In this document: one piece after another, positions 12,356 to 20,577 of the stretch
How the letters are laid out: each line of letters starts with the position of its first letter
Position numbering within the stretch: position 1 is the first letter of the stretch
DNA from: Amycolatopsis sp. cg9
GTDB taxonomy: Bacteria; Actinomycetota; Actinomycetes; Mycobacteriales; Pseudonocardiaceae
DNA length: 64,000 nucleotides
Reading direction: 5' to 3'
Assembly (NCBI RefSeq): GCF_041346945.1
Contig: NZ_CP166850.1
Coordinates: 4,650,001 to 4,714,000, forward strand
Position numbers and translations under genes: made by a program
The notes under the pieces: generated by a model
Database searches by the model: none
What the model was told of the DNA's origin: nothing
What the model saw: the letters and a program-made list of their open reading frames with translations, nothing else

Positions 12356-12401
12356 GGCCTGACCGTACGTCGACCCCGGAGTTCCGTCAACATTTTGTTG
12401 A
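12356..12401 (-). promoter_or_regulatory. Leaderless uraD promoter with overlapping operator
   Basis: On the minus strand TTGACG (12385-12390) and TACGGT (12362-12367) are 17 bases apart, and TACGGT is followed by 6 bases and the GTG start of uraD. The palindrome TCAACA-TTT-TGTTGA (12387-12401) overlaps the -35 box, as a repressor site would. The boxes and palindrome are seen; the regulator (PucR, the neighbouring HTH protein or an IclR/GntR protein) is unknown. Confidence 0.6.
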
Positions 12402-12410
12402 AAGCGCTGG

Positions 12411-12887
12411 TCAGTCCGCTTCCCGGTTGAGGTAGTTGTAGACCGTGAACCGCGTGACCCCCAGCGCGTCGGCCACCGACGAGACCGATTTCCGCAGGCC
12501 GAAGGCGCCGCGTTCGCGCAGGAGCCGGACCGCGCGCTGCTTGCCGGCGCGGTCGAGTTCGCCGAGCTTGGCACCCAGTTCGCGCTCGACGTCGGCGATC
12601 AGCCGGGCCAGCGCGTCGTTCAGCTCGACCGCGGGCGCGCTCCGGTCGTCGTCGGCCCGGCGCAGCTGCAGCGTGACGCGGGTGGCGCCGCCCTCCAGCG
12701 CGGCTTTCGCGATCGCCGGGAGCGCGTCGTACAGCTCCTTCGCCTCGCCCCTCGCGAGGGTCCCGAGCGGCCCGAAGTCGGTCTCCAGCCCCGCTTCCGC
12801 GGCGGCGTCCCGCGCGGCGAGCGCGTGCTCGGGTGGCGAACCTTCGCCGTGGAACGGTTCGCTGGTGAACTCCGCTTCAAGCCGCAC
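12411..12887 (-). CDS. Small regulator: thiamine-BP-like domain plus HTH
   Basis: A 158-residue protein with two parts. Residues about 1-80 resemble the ferredoxin-like thiamine-binding (MTH1187/YkoF-type) fold: [31 protein letters not shown] and a [11 protein letters not shown] strand. Residues about 120-158 hold a helix-turn-helix of the HTH_22 kind ([26 protein letters not shown]). It lies between the uraD operon and divergent allB, so a role as local ureide regulator is likely. The GTG at 12887 has no Shine-Dalgarno but does have a TACGGT -10 box 7 bases upstream, fitting a leaderless message. The fold of the first half is my pattern match. Confidence 0.7.
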   Translation of the reverse strand: MRLEAEFTSEPFHGEGSPPEHALAARDAAAEAGLETDFGPLGTLARGEAKELYDALPAIAKAALEGGATRVTLQLRRADDDRSAPAVELNDALARLIADVERELGAKLGELDRAGKQRAVRLLRERGAFGLRKSVSSVADALGVTRFTVYNYLNREAD

Positions 12888-12894
12888 GAAGATG

Positions 12895-12900
12895 ACCGTA
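12895..12900 (-). promoter_or_regulatory. -10 box of the small regulator (leaderless)
   Basis: TACGGT on the minus strand, 7 bases before the GTG at 12887, repeats exactly the -10 of uraD. A -35 match is poor (TCGTCA, 18 bases upstream). It overlaps the upstream part of the divergent allB promoter. Confidence 0.45.
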
Positions 12901-12917
12901 ACGCGCTACGTCCGTCG

Positions 12918-12947
12918 TTGACGAGCGGCGCGCGCCGTGGTTACTGT
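12918..12947 (+). promoter_or_regulatory. Predicted allB promoter
   Basis: TTGACG (12918-12923), an 18-base spacer and TACTGT (12942-12947) form a good housekeeping sigma promoter, predicting a start near 12954 and a leader of about 60 bases. It stands back to back with the promoter of the divergent regulator gene. Confidence 0.5.
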
Positions 12948-13016
12948 CGTTGTGCGAAACCGTCTTTCCGTTCTGTGGAATCGATGGTGCTCATCCTCCC
13001 GGCGAAGGGCTTTCGG

Positions 13017-14345
13017 ATGGATCTTGTGGTGCGCGCCGCCCGGGCCGTGACGGCCGACGGCGAAGTTCCCGTGACGCTCGGCGTCGACGGTGGCCGGATC
13101 GTCGCGGTCGAACCCGGCGGCGCTCCGCTGTCCGGCGACCGCGTCCTCGACCTCGGCGACGACGTCGTGCTGCTGCCGGGACTCGTCGACACGCACGTCC
13201 ACGTCAACGACCCCGGCCGCGCCGAGTGGGAGGGCTTCGAAACGGCGACCCGCGCGGCCGCCGCGGGCGGGGTGACCACGATCGTGGACATGCCGCTGAA
13301 CAGCCTCCCGCCGACGGTCGACGTCGCCGCGCTGGAGGTCAAGCGCAAGTCGGCGGCCGGCCGGGTGCACGTCGACGTCGGCTTCTGGGGCGGCGCGATC
13401 CCGGGCAACACCGGGGACCTGCGCGGGCTGCACGAGGCCGGCGTGTTCGGGTTCAAGTGCTTCCTGCTGCACTCGGGTGTCGACGAGTTCCCGCCGCTCG
13501 ACCCGGCCGGGCTCGACGAAGCGTTGCGGGAGCTGAGTTCCTTCGACGCGCTGATGATCGTCCACGCCGAGGACGCGCACGAGATCGACTCGGCGCCGGA
13601 ACCGCACGGCGGTCGCTATGTCGACTTCCTGCACTCGCGGCCGCGGCAAGCGGAGAACCTGGCGATCACGCACGTGATCGACGCGGCCCGCCGGAACTCC
13701 GCGCGGGCGCACATCCTGCACCTGTCCTCTTCGGACGCGCTGCCGCTGATCGCCGCGGCTCGGCGTGACGGCGTGGCGCTGACGGCGGAAACCTGCCCGC
13801 ACTACCTGAGTTTCGTCGCCGAGGAGATCCGCGACGGCGCGACGCAGTTCAAGTGCTGCCCGCCGATCCGCGAGGCGGCCAACCGCGAGCAGCTCTGGCG
13901 GGGGCTCGCCGACGGCGTGATCGACACGATCGTCAGCGACCACTCGCCGTGCACGCCGGAGCTCAAACGCTTCGACAGCGGCGACTTCGGCGAGGCCTGG
14001 GGCGGGATTTCCAGCCTGCAGCTGGGCTTGCCGGCGATCTGGACGCAGGCGCGCCAGCGCGGGTTCGCGCTCACCGAGGTCGTCCGCTGGATGGCCGAGC
14101 GCCCGGCGGCGCAGGCCGGGATGCGCCGCAAGGGCCACCTGGCGGTGGGCTACGACGCCGACTTCTGCGTGTTCGCGCCGGAGGAGGCGTTCGTGGTCGA
14201 CGTCGCGAAGCTGAAGCACCGCAACCCGGTGAGCGCCTACGACCGCCGCCCGCTGGCCGGCGTCGTGCGCTCGACGTGGTTGCGGGGCACCGAAATCACC
14301 GGTGATGCGCCGCACGGCGAGCTGCTGACCCGGGGGAACTGCTGA
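13017..14345 (+). CDS. allB: Allantoinase
   Basis: A 442-residue cyclic amidohydrolase that opens allantoin to allantoate. Binuclear metal motifs are complete: [11 protein letters not shown], the carboxylated Lys in [19 protein letters not shown], and [10 protein letters not shown]. Substrate-loop residues around [10 protein letters not shown] are those of allantoinase and not of dihydroorotase or hydantoinase. ATG 13017 has a GAAGGG site 8 bases upstream; an earlier ATG at 12984 lacks one. Allantoicase follows with a 1-base gap, forming a ureide operon. Confidence 0.94.
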   Translation: MDLVVRAARAVTADGEVPVTLGVDGGRIVAVEPGGAPLSGDRVLDLGDDVVLLPGLVDTHVHVNDPGRAEWEGFETATRAAAAGGVTTIVDMPLNSLPPTVDVAALEVKRKSAAGRVHVDVGFWGGAIPGNTGDLRGLHEAGVFGFKCFLLHSGVDEFPPLDPAGLDEALRELSSFDALMIVHAEDAHEIDSAPEPHGGRYVDFLHSRPRQAENLAITHVIDAARRNSARAHILHLSSSDALPLIAAARRDGVALTAETCPHYLSFVAEEIRDGATQFKCCPPIREAANREQLWRGLADGVIDTIVSDHSPCTPELKRFDSGDFGEAWGGISSLQLGLPAIWTQARQRGFALTEVVRWMAERPAAQAGMRRKGHLAVGYDADFCVFAPEEAFVVDVAKLKHRNPVSAYDRRPLAGVVRSTWLRGTEITGDAPHGELLTRGNC

Positions 14346-14346
14346 A

Positions 14347-15360
14347 ATGGAGGCTGTGGTGTCCGACCGTCCTGAGTGGACAGAACTGCCCGACCTCGCG
14401 TCCCGGCGCTTCGGCGGGACCGTGATGTGGGCGACCGACGAGCTGTTCGCCGAGAAGGAGAACCTGGTCAACCCGTGGGTCCCGGCGCACCGCGCGGAGA
14501 CGTTCGGCCCGAAGGGGCAGGTCTACGACGGCTGGGAAACCCGCCGCCACCGCGAACCGGGCGACGACCAGGCGGTGCTGCGCCTCGGCCTGGCGGGCAC
14601 GGTCACCGGCGTCATCGTCGACACGGCGTTCTTCAAGGGCAACTACCCGCCGTTCGTCTCGGTGGAGGCGACGTCGGTCCAGGGCTACCCCTCGGCGGCG
14701 GAGCTGGCCTCGGCCGACTGGGACGTCCTGGTCGACCGCGCCCCGGCCGCGGGCCACACGGAGAACTTCTACGCGGTCAACGGTTCCCGCCGCTACACGC
14801 ACGTCCGCCTGACGCAGCACCCGGACGGCGGCGTCGCCCGCCTGCGCGTCCACGGCCGGCCGATCCCGGACCCGGACCTCCTGGACCTCGACGCGCTCGA
14901 CCTGGCGGCGCTGGAGAACGGCGCCGTCGTCACCGGCTGCAGCAACAAGTTCTACTCGTCCCCGAACAACCTGCTGTCCCCGGGTTTGGCGGCGCACCAG
15001 GCGGAGGGCTGGGAGACGGCCCGCCGCCGCGACGACGGCAACGACTGGGTGACCCTGCGCCTCGCGGGCGCGGGCATCGTCCGGTTCGCCGAGCTGGACA
15101 CGAGCAACCTGAAGGGCAACGCCCCGGGCTGGGCGTCGGTGAGCGGCCGCGACACCTACGGCGAGTGGGTCGACCTGCTCCCGAAGACCCGCCTGCAACC
15201 GGACACCCGCCACCGCTTCGCCCTGAAGGACGGCCCGGAGGTGACGGAGGCCCGCCTGGACATCTACCCGGACGGCGGCCTCGCCCGGCTGCGCCTCTTC
15301 GGACGGCTCACGGAAGCGGGCCGCACGAACCTGAAGGCGCGGTTCGCGAAGACGCGCTAG
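14347..15360 (+). CDS. alc: Allantoicase
   Basis: A 337-residue allantoicase (allantoate amidinohydrolase) that releases ureidoglycolate and urea from allantoate. It has the typical two-fold repeated jelly-roll: two RLRVHG/RLRLFG endings (near residues 176 and 319) and two DGWETRR/EGWETARR segments. The ATG begins 1 base after the allB stop. The final TAG overlaps the stop of the facing Mrr gene by 4 bases (CTAG). No urease or ureidoglycolate lyase gene lies in the window. Confidence 0.94.
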   Translation: MEAVVSDRPEWTELPDLASRRFGGTVMWATDELFAEKENLVNPWVPAHRAETFGPKGQVYDGWETRRHREPGDDQAVLRLGLAGTVTGVIVDTAFFKGNYPPFVSVEATSVQGYPSAAELASADWDVLVDRAPAAGHTENFYAVNGSRRYTHVRLTQHPDGGVARLRVHGRPIPDPDLLDLDALDLAALENGAVVTGCSNKFYSSPNNLLSPGLAAHQAEGWETARRRDDGNDWVTLRLAGAGIVRFAELDTSNLKGNAPGWASVSGRDTYGEWVDLLPKTRLQPDTRHRFALKDGPEVTEARLDIYPDGGLARLRLFGRLTEAGRTNLKARFAKTR

Positions 15361-16379
15361 CTTTGGTTCCTGTCGACGAGGTAGACGGATCGCAGCGGGA
15401 GAAGGCGCTTGTAGTCGAGACTGAACTCGTCGTAATGCTCGAAGATCAGCTTGACCAGCTGGCGTCCGTTGATCAACCGGAGATTCTGGCGGTGCCGTTC
15501 TTCGTGCTGCGCGTCGGCGGAGTAGCTGCCCAGCGTCACGAACAAGCCGAGTTCGGAACCGCCGCTCGCGAGCGTGCCGGTCAACTGCTGCACCTCGGGG
15601 CGGCCGATCGGCGAGGTCGTGCGCTTGCACTGGACCTTGATGATCGGCGGCTCCAGCAGGAGCGGGTCGTGGGAAGCGAGGATGTCGAAGCCGCCGTCGC
15701 GTGATGGCCGGGTCACCTCGGTCCGGTACCCCATGGCGCCGAGGAGGTGGGCGACGAAGTGCTCGAATTCGATTCCCTCCAGCTTGGTCATCAGGGTCTC
15801 GATGATGAAGTCGCGGGTGTAGGTTTCGATCCGTTCGGGATCGGGCTGATCCGCGGCTTCATCCGCGGCGGCTTCGGGTTCGGCTTCGACCGCGGACGGA
15901 GCCGTGGTCAGGGGTGCGCCGTCCAGGAAGTCGAGGAACTCCTGCTTGTGCTGCTTGACCTGGAACACGGTCACGGCCGAGCCGATCTCGTAGCGCGCGC
16001 TTTGGGAGAACGTCGTGCGAGGGACATCCTTCCGCAACCAGGTCACCGGTCGCCGGTTGGCGTGGGTCGCGACGCCGTTCTCGAAGTAGTAATCACCCGT
16101 GATGCGGCCGATGTTGATCGTGCTGTCCGGCTTGTACGGATAGATCACCAGGTCCCCGGGACGCATTCGGTGCCGGAACGAAAGCAGCGTGCCGGCGGTG
16201 ACTGGGATGGCGCCCGGCTTGAGGTACGGGCGCTTCCGAGCGACCCGCTCTTTCGCGTCCTCGCGATCGTCTTTGAGGTCCGAGAGATCGCCGAGATCGT
16301 CCCAGCCGATCGACACGAATCCGTTCGCGACCAGGTCTAGTTGCGGCTGGTCGTTGTGGACGCCCCAGATCGTCGTCAT
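15357..16379 (-). CDS. Mrr-type restriction endonuclease with N-terminal DNA-sensing domain
   Basis: A 340-residue nuclease. The C-terminal half (about 195-320) is an Mrr catalytic domain: EFEHFVAHLLGAMGY, then the PD-(D/E)xK core DGGFDIL ... IKVQCKR, and EVQQLTGTL. The N-terminal half, WGVHNDQ and then RPGDLVIYPY and IGRITGDYYFE, resembles PUA/EVE-like modules that read modified bases. An acidic linker joins them. Mrr enzymes cut modified DNA, so this may be a solitary type IV restriction factor. A 58-residue membrane protein gene precedes it by 9 bases. No partner methylase is nearby. The N-terminal domain assignment is the least sure part. Confidence 0.82.
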   Translation of the reverse strand: MTTIWGVHNDQPQLDLVANGFVSIGWDDLGDLSDLKDDREDAKERVARKRPYLKPGAIPVTAGTLLSFRHRMRPGDLVIYPYKPDSTINIGRITGDYYFENGVATHANRRPVTWLRKDVPRTTFSQSARYEIGSAVTVFQVKQHKQEFLDFLDGAPLTTAPSAVEAEPEAAADEAADQPDPERIETYTRDFIIETLMTKLEGIEFEHFVAHLLGAMGYRTEVTRPSRDGGFDILASHDPLLLEPPIIKVQCKRTTSPIGRPEVQQLTGTLASGGSELGLFVTLGSYSADAQHEERHRQNLRLINGRQLVKLIFEHYDEFSLDYKRLLPLRSVYLVDRNQS

Positions 16380-16388
16380 GGAGTCGCG

Positions 16389-16565
16389 CTAGCCGTTCGC
16401 GCCCGGGCGGTTGAGGTAGGCCGAGGCCAGCGACAGGACGCACGCGCAGCCGACGATCGCGCTGACCCACCACGGCAGGCCCGTCACGACGCTCCAGACG
16501 AAGCCCGCCGCCGCCAGGAGGGCGACGAGGAGGTTGCGGAACTGGAGCGGGGTCGGCTTGGCCAT
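16389..16565 (-). CDS. 58-residue membrane protein
   Basis: A short gene with ATG at 16565, a good GAGAGG site 8 bases upstream and TAG at 16389-16391. It encodes 58 residues: MAKPTPLQFRN, two hydrophobic spans (LLVALLAAAGFVWSVVTG and WVSAIVGCACVLSLASAYL) joined by a Pro-Trp-Trp turn, and a short NRPGANG tail. It lies between the MBL hydrolase and the Mrr nuclease on the same strand, 9 bases before the latter. Function unknown. It may be a conserved small actinobacterial membrane protein or a partner of the nuclease. Confidence 0.75.
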   Translation of the reverse strand: MAKPTPLQFRNLLVALLAAAGFVWSVVTGLPWWVSAIVGCACVLSLASAYLNRPGANG

Positions 16566-16588
16566 GCCGCCAGCCTCTCACGGCCTGC

Positions 16589-17338
16589 TCAGACGTCCGC
16601 GCGCTGGCCGGGTTCGAGGAGCACCAGCCGGTCGGCCAGGCCGGCCGCCTCGAACGCTTTCCGGAGCACGTCCGGGCCCTCGCTGAAGTGCTGCCAGCCG
16701 CGGAAGTGCAGCGGGACGACCTTCGCCGCGTCGAGCACCTTCGCGGCTTCGACGGCGTTCTCGCTGGTCAGCGTCAGGGGAGCGCCGTCGAAGAAGACCG
16801 TCCGGGCGGCGCCGGCGAACAGCACCGCGATGTCGACGCGGAAGCGCCCGGCGATCTCGCGCACGAGGTCGACCGAAGCGTTGTCGCCGCTGACGTACAC
16901 GGTAGGGAGGCCGTCGCCGGTCAGGACGAACCCCGTCACGTCGCCGGTGAGCCGCGAAGCGCCTTCAGGGCCGTGCAGCGCCGGGACGGCGGTGACGCTC
17001 AGCGGCCCGACGCGCGTCTCTTCCCACGGCGCCAGGCCCTTCGCCGTCCCGCCGAGCCGCTCGGCGCCGGCGGGCGTGATCAGCGTCAGCGGCACAGTGG
17101 CGAGGTACGCGCGGCCGCGGTCGTCGAGGTTGTCGGGGTGCTGGTCGTGGGACAGCAGCACCGCGTCCACCACGCCGACCGCGTCTTCGGTCAGCACCGA
17201 TTCCTCGGTCTTGACCAGCACGCGCTCGCCGACGGGGTGGTCGCCGGGCGCGTCGAAGGTCGGGTCGGTGAGCAGCCGGACGCCGCCCAGCTCCAGCAGG
17301 GCGGTCGGGCCGCCGGAAAGCGTGATCCCCAAGGTCAT
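16589..17338 (-). CDS. MBL-fold metallo-hydrolase (UlaG-like)
   Basis: A 249-residue metallo-beta-lactamase fold protein of the UlaG/RomA-like group. It begins with LSGGPTALLELGGVRLLTDPTFD, carries the metal motif SHDQHPDNLD near residue 64 (HxHxDN; the usual first positions are H-D-Q-H), VPALHGPEG, the YVSGDNA Asp, and a terminal VPLHFRGWQHF His. Substrate is unknown; relatives hydrolyse phosphodiester or lactone bonds. It follows the CoA-binding gene by 43 bases on the same strand. Confidence 0.85.
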   Translation of the reverse strand: MTLGITLSGGPTALLELGGVRLLTDPTFDAPGDHPVGERVLVKTEESVLTEDAVGVVDAVLLSHDQHPDNLDDRGRAYLATVPLTLITPAGAERLGGTAKGLAPWEETRVGPLSVTAVPALHGPEGASRLTGDVTGFVLTGDGLPTVYVSGDNASVDLVREIAGRFRVDIAVLFAGAARTVFFDGAPLTLTSENAVEAAKVLDAAKVVPLHFRGWQHFSEGPDVLRKAFEAAGLADRLVLLEPGQRADV

Positions 17339-17381
17339 ACCCGGGCCAACAGCGGGAACGGCCGTTCTCTTCCCGGGGCGC

Positions 17382-17858
17382 CTAGGGGGCCGACTGCCGC
17401 CGCGAGCTGATCACGCCGGTGTTGAACCCGGCCAGGTGCAGCCCGCCGGCGAAGCGCGCGTGCTCGATCTTCACGCACCGGTTCATCACGACGTCGAGCC
17501 CGGCCTCCCGTGCCCGGTCGGCCGCCGGTTCGTGCCACAACCCGAGTTGCAGCCACAGCGTCCGCGCGCCGGCGCCGACGACCTCCTCGGCCACCTGCGG
17601 CAGGTCGTCGTGCTTGCGGAAGACGCTGATCAGGTCGAGTTCGCCGGGGACGTCCCCGAGCGAGGGGTACACCGGCTTCCCGAACAGCGTGTCCAGCCGC
17701 GGGTTGACGAAGTTGACCTCGTACCGCGTCGAGGCGAGCAGGTAGGTCGCCACGAAGTAGCTGGGCCGCGCCGGGTTCGCGGACGCGCCGACCAGCGTCA
17801 CCGACTTCGTCCGGTTGAGGATCGCGCGCCGCTCGACGGCCCCGACGTCGTAGGTCAT
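17382..17858 (-). CDS. CoA-binding domain protein
   Basis: A 158-residue Rossmann-fold CoA-binding protein (YccU type). The first half has KSVTLVGASANPARPSYFVATYL, a CoA-binding loop, followed by YEVNFVNPR and FGKPVYPSLGDVP. No ligase domain is attached. The ATG overlaps the metY stop by 4 bases (ATGA), a pairing I have seen repeatedly in actinobacteria. It may bind an acyl-CoA or acetyl donor relevant to O-acetylhomoserine formation, but its role is not established. Confidence 0.85.
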   Translation of the reverse strand: MTYDVGAVERRAILNRTKSVTLVGASANPARPSYFVATYLLASTRYEVNFVNPRLDTLFGKPVYPSLGDVPGELDLISVFRKHDDLPQVAEEVVGAGARTLWLQLGLWHEPAADRAREAGLDVVMNRCVKIEHARFAGGLHLAGFNTGVISSRRQSAP

Positions 17859-19141
17859 CCGGCCACCGCCTTGCCGAGCGCCTGGTCGAGGTCCCAGAGG
17901 ATGTCGTCGGCGTCCTCCAGCCCGATGGACAGCCGGATCAGGTCCGGCCCGACCCCCGCGGCCGCGAGCTGCTCTTCCGACAGCTGCGCGTGCGTCGTGG
18001 ACGCGGGGTGGATGACGAGGGACCGCGCGTCCCCGACGTTCGCCAGGTGCGACAGGAGCTCGACCGACTCGACGAACTTCTCGCCCGCCGCCCGGCCGCC
18101 GTCGATGCCGAAGGAGAACACCGCGCCCGGCCCGGCGGGCAGGTACTTCTTCGCCAGCTCGTGGTGCGGGTGCGACGGCAGCCCGGCGTAGGACACCCAC
18201 GCCACGCGCGGGTCGGCTTCGAGGTGCTCGGCGATCGCGACGGCGTTGGCGACGTGCGCGTCCATCCGCTGCGGGAGCGTCTCGATCCCTTGCAGCAGCA
18301 GGAAAGCCGAGTGCGGCGAGAGCACCGCGCCGATGTCCCGCAGCTGCTCGGCGCGCAGCCGGGTGCAGAACGCGTACTCGCCGAAGTTCTCCCAGTACTT
18401 CAGGCCGCCGTAGCTGTCGACGGTCTCGGTCATCCGCGGGAACTTCCCGTTGCCCCAGTCGAACTTCCCGGACTCGACGACGATCCCGCCGAGCGTCGTC
18501 CCGTGCCCGCCGAGGAACTTCGTCGCCGAGTGCAGCACGATGTCGGCACCGTGCTCGATCGGGCGGCAGAGGTACGGCGTCGCCAGCGTCGCGTCGACGA
18601 CCAGCGGGACGTCGTGGGCGTGCGCGAGGTCGGCCAGCGCCGCGAGGTCGGCGATGCCGCCGCCGGGGTTGCCGATGACCTCGGTGTAGAGCAGCCGCGT
18701 CCGGTCGGTGATGGCGGCGGCGTAGTCGTCGATCCCGCCGCTGACGAACGTCGTCTCGACCCCGAAGCGCCGGAGCGTCCCGGTGAGCTGCGTGACGGTC
18801 CCGCCGTAGAGCCCGCTCGCGGACACGATGTGGTCCCCGGCCTCGGTGAGCGCGCTGAAGGTGAGGAACTCGGCGGCCTGCCCGCTCGCGGTGGCAACCC
18901 CGCCGATGGCCCCTTCGAGACTGGCGACCCGCTCCTCGAACGCGGCCACGGTCGGGTTCCCGATCCGGCTGTAGACGTTCCCGTACTTCTGCAGCGCGAA
19001 GAGACTGGCGGCATCGGCCGCGTCCTCGAAGACGAAACTGGTGGTCTGGTAGATCGGCACGGCCCGCGCGCCGGTGGCCGGATCGGGGGTGCCACCCGCG
19101 TGCAGGGCGCGGGTGCGGAAGCCCCAGGTGCGTTCGCTCAT
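17855..19141 (-). CDS. metY: O-acetylhomoserine sulfhydrylase
   Basis: A 428-residue PLP enzyme of the Cys/Met metabolism family that makes homocysteine from O-acetylhomoserine and sulfide. Markers are YSRIGNPTVAAFEERVASLEG, the PLP lysine in SATKFLGGHGT, the long insert WGNGKFPRMTETVDSYGG specific to OAH sulfhydrylases, and HPASTTHAQL. ATG 19141 is preferred over a TTG one codon earlier. It is followed by a coupled CoA-binding gene. The 59 bp upstream, before the ClpC-like stop, must hold its promoter unless it is read through from the conflict operon. Confidence 0.93.
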   Translation of the reverse strand: MSERTWGFRTRALHAGGTPDPATGARAVPIYQTTSFVFEDAADAASLFALQKYGNVYSRIGNPTVAAFEERVASLEGAIGGVATASGQAAEFLTFSALTEAGDHIVSASGLYGGTVTQLTGTLRRFGVETTFVSGGIDDYAAAITDRTRLLYTEVIGNPGGGIADLAALADLAHAHDVPLVVDATLATPYLCRPIEHGADIVLHSATKFLGGHGTTLGGIVVESGKFDWGNGKFPRMTETVDSYGGLKYWENFGEYAFCTRLRAEQLRDIGAVLSPHSAFLLLQGIETLPQRMDAHVANAVAIAEHLEADPRVAWVSYAGLPSHPHHELAKKYLPAGPGAVFSFGIDGGRAAGEKFVESVELLSHLANVGDARSLVIHPASTTHAQLSEEQLAAAGVGPDLIRLSIGLEDADDILWDLDQALGKAVAG

Positions 19142-19200
19142 CAAGGCTCACGGTACCCAGGGGTTCGTGGCGTCGCTATCCGTCCCAGCCGCTGGGTGGT

Positions 19201-20577
19201 TCAGCCGATGCGCCAGATCTCGGTGTCGACACCGCCGTAGACCTGCAGGAACGCCTCCGGCGCCGGGCGGGTCAGGTGCCCGCGGTACGCCGGCTCGAGC
19301 ATGCCGAGCAGCTGCGCTTCGACCTTCCACTCGTCACGCAGGTCTTGCATGGTGCGGGTGAGCTCGGCCCCGCTCAGGTTCGATGATCCCGCCGTGCGGG
19401 CGCAGGCTTCGTCGATGAGGTCGATCGCGCTGCTCGGCAGCCGATGCTGCCGGTCGTACCGCGAGGCCAGCTCCACCGCCATGGTGAGTACTTCATCTTC
19501 GATCGCGAGGCGGTGGTGGTCAGTCAGCCGGCCGCGCATGACCTGCAGGACTTCGACCGCCGTTTCCAGGGACATCTCCACCACCTGGATGGGCTGGAAG
19601 AGCTGCGCCAGTGCGGGACTCTCGGCGTTGACCAGGCGGTAGCTTTCGGGCGTCGCGGTGCACCCGACGAGGATGTCGCCGTGCAGCACCGCCGTGCTCA
19701 GGATTTCGGCGTGCTTGCCGTTCAGGAGGTCCGAGATGTCGTCGAGCACCAGGATGACGTCGTCGCGGGCCTGGATTTCGGCCAGTGCTCGGCGTAGCTG
19801 ATCTCCGCTGCCGCGGTTGTTGCGGTCGAGGGCGTGGATCTCTTTGTCCTTGAGCCGCTCCGGGACCTCACCGGCGGCGATCCGCTGAGCGAGGCCGTCG
19901 AAGACCGCCGCCTTGCCGACCCCGTGTTCGCCGACGAGGACCGGGTTGTGCCGGGTCCGGCGGGAGAGGACCTGGACGAGCCGATCGATCTCCTTCGCCC
20001 GGCCGACGGTGGGGTCCAATCCGCCGGCTTGGGCGAGCTGGGTGAGATTGCGCGCTCGTTGTTCCCACGGCGAAGGCCGGCTCCGCGCGGCGACTTCTTG
20101 CTCGGCCGCTTTCTGCTCGGCCTCGGCCGCCAGTTTTCTTTCGTGGTCGGCGAGCGCGTCCAAAACGCCGCGCCGTAGCTGCTCGAGAGTCACGTCCAGC
20201 GTGCCCAGCACCTTCGCCGCGACGCCTTGTCCTTCGCGGATCAGCGCGAGCAGGATGTGTTCTGTCCCGATGTAGTTGTGGCCGAGCTGCAGGGCTTCCC
20301 GGAGTGCGAGCTCCAGGACTTTCCTCGCCCGTGGTGTAAACGGGATGTGCCCGTCGTGGCGCGTGTCACCCAGCCCGATGATCGCTTCCACCTGAGCGCG
20401 GATCAGGTCGTAGCCGGCACCGTTGGAGATCAGTACGCGGGCAGCTGGTCCTTCGCCTTCGTGGGCTAGGCCGATCAGGAGGTGCTCGGTCCCGATGTGG
20501 TCGTGGTTCAGGCTCTTGGCCGCTTCTTGGGACAGGACCACGACACGTCGCGCTCGATCGGTGAAGCGCTCAAACAT
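19201..20577 (-). CDS. Truncated ClpC-like protein with degenerate AAA domain
   Basis: A 458-residue protein with a Clp N domain (two repeats, IGTEHLLIGLAHEGEG near 28 and IGTEHILLALIREGQG near 103), a charged linker and one AAA module (about 187-400) matching ClpC D1. The second AAA domain is absent. Walker A is GEHGVGKAAV, with Ala223 in place of Thr/Ser; Walker B is VILVLDD with Asp in place of Glu; the pore-loop YRGEFE stretch is replaced; and the arginine-finger region reads PALAQLFQP where ClpC has ALERRFQP. It is therefore probably not an unfoldase but an adaptor or sensor. Its ATG overlaps the caspase stop by 8 bases, tying it to the EACC1-caspase operon. Confidence 0.85.
   Translation of the reverse strand: MFERFTDRARRVVVLSQEAAKSLNHDHIGTEHLLIGLAHEGEGPAARVLISNGAGYDLIRAQVEAIIGLGDTRHDGHIPFTPRARKVLELALREALQLGHNYIGTEHILLALIREGQGVAAKVLGTLDVTLEQLRRGVLDALADHERKLAAEAEQKAAEQEVAARSRPSPWEQRARNLTQLAQAGGLDPTVGRAKEIDRLVQVLSRRTRHNPVLVGEHGVGKAAVFDGLAQRIAAGEVPERLKDKEIHALDRNNRGSGDQLRRALAEIQARDDVILVLDDISDLLNGKHAEILSTAVLHGDILVGCTATPESYRLVNAESPALAQLFQPIQVVEMSLETAVEVLQVMRGRLTDHHRLAIEDEVLTMAVELASRYDRQHRLPSSAIDLIDEACARTAGSSNLSGAELTRTMQDLRDEWKVEAQLLGMLEPAYRGHLTRPAPEAFLQVYGGVDTEIWRIG

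Noticed and set aside
17382..19151. 589-residue fusion of metY region and CoA-binding protein
   Set aside because: The first part is a shadow of metY in another frame; the real genes overlap by ATGA at 17855-17858.
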